In this document: one piece after another, positions 5,267-6,339 of the stretch
How positions within the stretch are numbered: position 1 is the stretch's first letter
How the letters are laid out: each line of letters starts with the position of its first letter
Assembly (NCBI GenBank): GCA_020433835.1
Contig: JAGRBY010000426.1
Span: 1 to 6,339, forward strand
Reading direction: 5' to 3'
DNA length: 6,339 nt
Origin: Anaerolineae bacterium
Lineage (GTDB): Bacteria; Chloroflexota; Anaerolineae; 4572-78; J111
The notes under the pieces: model-generated
Seen by the model: only the letters and a program-made list of their open reading frames with translations
What the model was told of the DNA's origin: nothing
The model's database searches: none
Position numbers and translations under genes: made by a program

Positions 5267-6339
5267 TTACCTGCCCAGTGCAGCCAGCATCTCTTCAACA
5301 CTGGTCAGTTTAACGCGCGGCCGGCCAAATTCTGCCCCACTACTGGTTTCTATTTCATCGAGTTTAAGCCAGTCTTCGAAGGAAACGTATTTTGGCTGAC
5401 GTTCGGCAATGAACTTCTCAACCGCTTCAACTTCGGGATGAGCAGGTGTGAAGGTCTTGCCTGCCGCCATATCTTCTAACATGAGGGTAACGGTCTCAAC
5501 CGCACAGGGTTTGTTGGTGCCGATGATGCCGCTGGGACCGCGTTTGATCCAGCCGGCAGTGTACAAGCCGATAACCTGTTCATGGGTTTCCGAATCGGTG
5601 ATGCGGCCAAGCTCATTGTGGATGACGCCCCAGCGTTCTTGGAAGGGAATGTCGGGCAGAGGGATGCCGCGATAGCCGACCGAACGAAAGATCAGGCCAA
5701 CCGGAATCTCTTCAAATTGATCGGTGGTCGTGGGCCGAAGCGTGCCATATTCAGTTTCGTACAGCTCGTTTTTAACCAGCCGCATGGCCTTAACCTTACC
5801 CTCTTCATCACCAATTAGCTCAACCGGGGAAACCAAGAAGCGCAGGATCAGTTTGCGTGACTTTCCGGCCGGTTCGCGCTCGGCGTATTCTTGTATAATA
5901 TCGACCTTCTTTAGGGTGGTTCGGTCCTGGCTTTTATCCAGCTCCTTTTGGCTGAGGGGATCGAGTTTGGCTTCTTCTAAAGGTACTGTAATTTCGGTGT
6001 CGTCCAACTCGCCCAATTCTTTGATCTCGGGGTTGGTGAAGGCGGCCTGGGCCGGGCCACGTCGCCCCAGAATATAGATGGTTTTGATGTTGCTGTTTTT
6101 TAGGGCCTCAAGCGCATAGTCGGCAATGTCAGTAACGGCTAACTCCTCGGCCGTTTTGCTCAAAATACGGGCGACGTCCATCGCTACGTTGCCGACGCCG
6201 ACCACTGCCACATTTTCTTGAGTGAGATCAAACTCGTAATCACGATAGCCGGGATGGCCATTGTACCAGGCCACAAACTCTGTAGCTGGATGGCTGTTTT
6301 TAAGGTCTTCGCCGGGGATGCCCATTTTTCGATCCGACT
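5267..6339 (-). CDS. FprA-like ferredoxin/adrenodoxin NADP+ reductase, 5' end cut by window edge
   Basis: This is the C-terminal three quarters of a flavoprotein of the adrenodoxin reductase/FprA family, which passes electrons between NADPH and ferredoxin through FAD. The frame is open to the right edge (SDRK before the Met at 6325), and SDRKMGIPGEDL matches the family's internal (S/T)DR-x-x-x-IPGEDL, so that Met is internal. Full-length members are about 450-460 residues; roughly 100, including the first FAD dinucleotide motif, lie outside. Counting from that Met, visible motifs are the NADP-binding VVGVGNVAMDVARIL (41-55), LGRRGPAQAAFT (86-97, with the Arg pair that contacts the 2'-phosphate), and YTAGWIKRGPSGIIGTNK (255-272), the FAD/NADP closing motif diagnostic of this family. 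An extra C-terminal tail after about 300 carries KYVSFEDWLKLD. A strong terminator follows. GltD-like subunits are the next closest group but lack the AGW-RGP-IGTNK block. Confidence 0.9.
   Translation of the reverse strand, partial: SDRKMGIPGEDLKNSHPATEFVAWYNGHPGYRDYEFDLTQENVAVVGVGNVAMDVARILSKTAEELAVTDIADYALEALKNSNIKTIYILGRRGPAQAAFTNPEIKELGELDDTEITVPLEEAKLDPLSQKELDKSQDRTTLKKVDIIQEYAEREPAGKSRKLILRFLVSPVELIGDEEGKVKAMRLVKNELYETEYGTLRPTTTDQFEEIPVGLIFRSVGYRGIPLPDIPFQERWGVIHNELGRITDSETHEQVIGLYTAGWIKRGPSGIIGTNKPCAVETVTLMLEDMAAGKTFTPAHPEVEAVEKFIAERQPKYVSFEDWLKLDEIETSSGAEFGRPRVKLTSVEEMLAALGR

Noticed and set aside
5724..6077. 117-codon plus-strand open frame opposite the FprA-like gene
   Set aside because: The Ser/Arg-rich composition is typical of an antisense shadow of a coding region, and the minus-strand frame has strong family motifs.

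Overview
The window reads as ordinary chromosomal DNA of a free-living bacterium with mid-range base composition. Seven protein genes are packed with short gaps, and two of them run off the ends. The protein styles (an FprA-type reductase, a small nucleotidyltransferase next to a PAP2 phosphatase, several sugar/TIM-barrel enzymes) and the AT-rich heptad repeat resemble uncultured Chloroflexota (Anaerolineae-like) genomes. That assignment is recalled from family resemblance and was not computed. There are no rRNA, tRNA, CRISPR, transposase or phage genes. No gene-free stretch exceeds 130 bases.

Plus strand, 1-3803: the 3' part of a GNAT acetyltransferase gene is followed by two TIM-barrel genes. 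The first (527-1426) looks like a divergent DUF692/MNIO protein, the multinuclear iron oxidative enzyme fold. The second (1453-2217) is a sugar phosphate isomerase/epimerase-like protein. A 117-base AT-rich gap then holds a palindromic array of heptads. After it come a Nudix hydrolase (2335-2802) and, 20 bases on, a clear DenD-type D-erythronate dehydrogenase (2823-3803). The spacing suggests two transcription units, 527-2217 and 2335-3803, with the GNAT gene possibly leading the first.

Minus strand, 3816-6339: a PAP2 membrane phosphatase gene (3816-4334) lies 16 bases downstream of a nucleotidyltransferase gene (4351-5139), and the two form a likely operon. It is driven by a recognisable sigma70 promoter with a perfect TATAAT. 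Just upstream is the 3' part of an FprA/adrenodoxin-reductase-like flavoprotein gene, ended by a strong intrinsic terminator whose T-rich tail runs directly into the -35 box of the next promoter. The denD and PAP2 genes converge with only 12 bases between their stops and no visible terminator.

Functionally the window mixes small-carbohydrate metabolism (denD, the isomerase-like gene), housekeeping redox (FprA-like) and an envelope or lipid-linked pair (nucleotidyltransferase plus PAP2). The best candidate for unexplored biology is the MNIO-like protein at 527-1426. It keeps a plausible multi-metal ligand set but has no visible precursor peptide or known partner.
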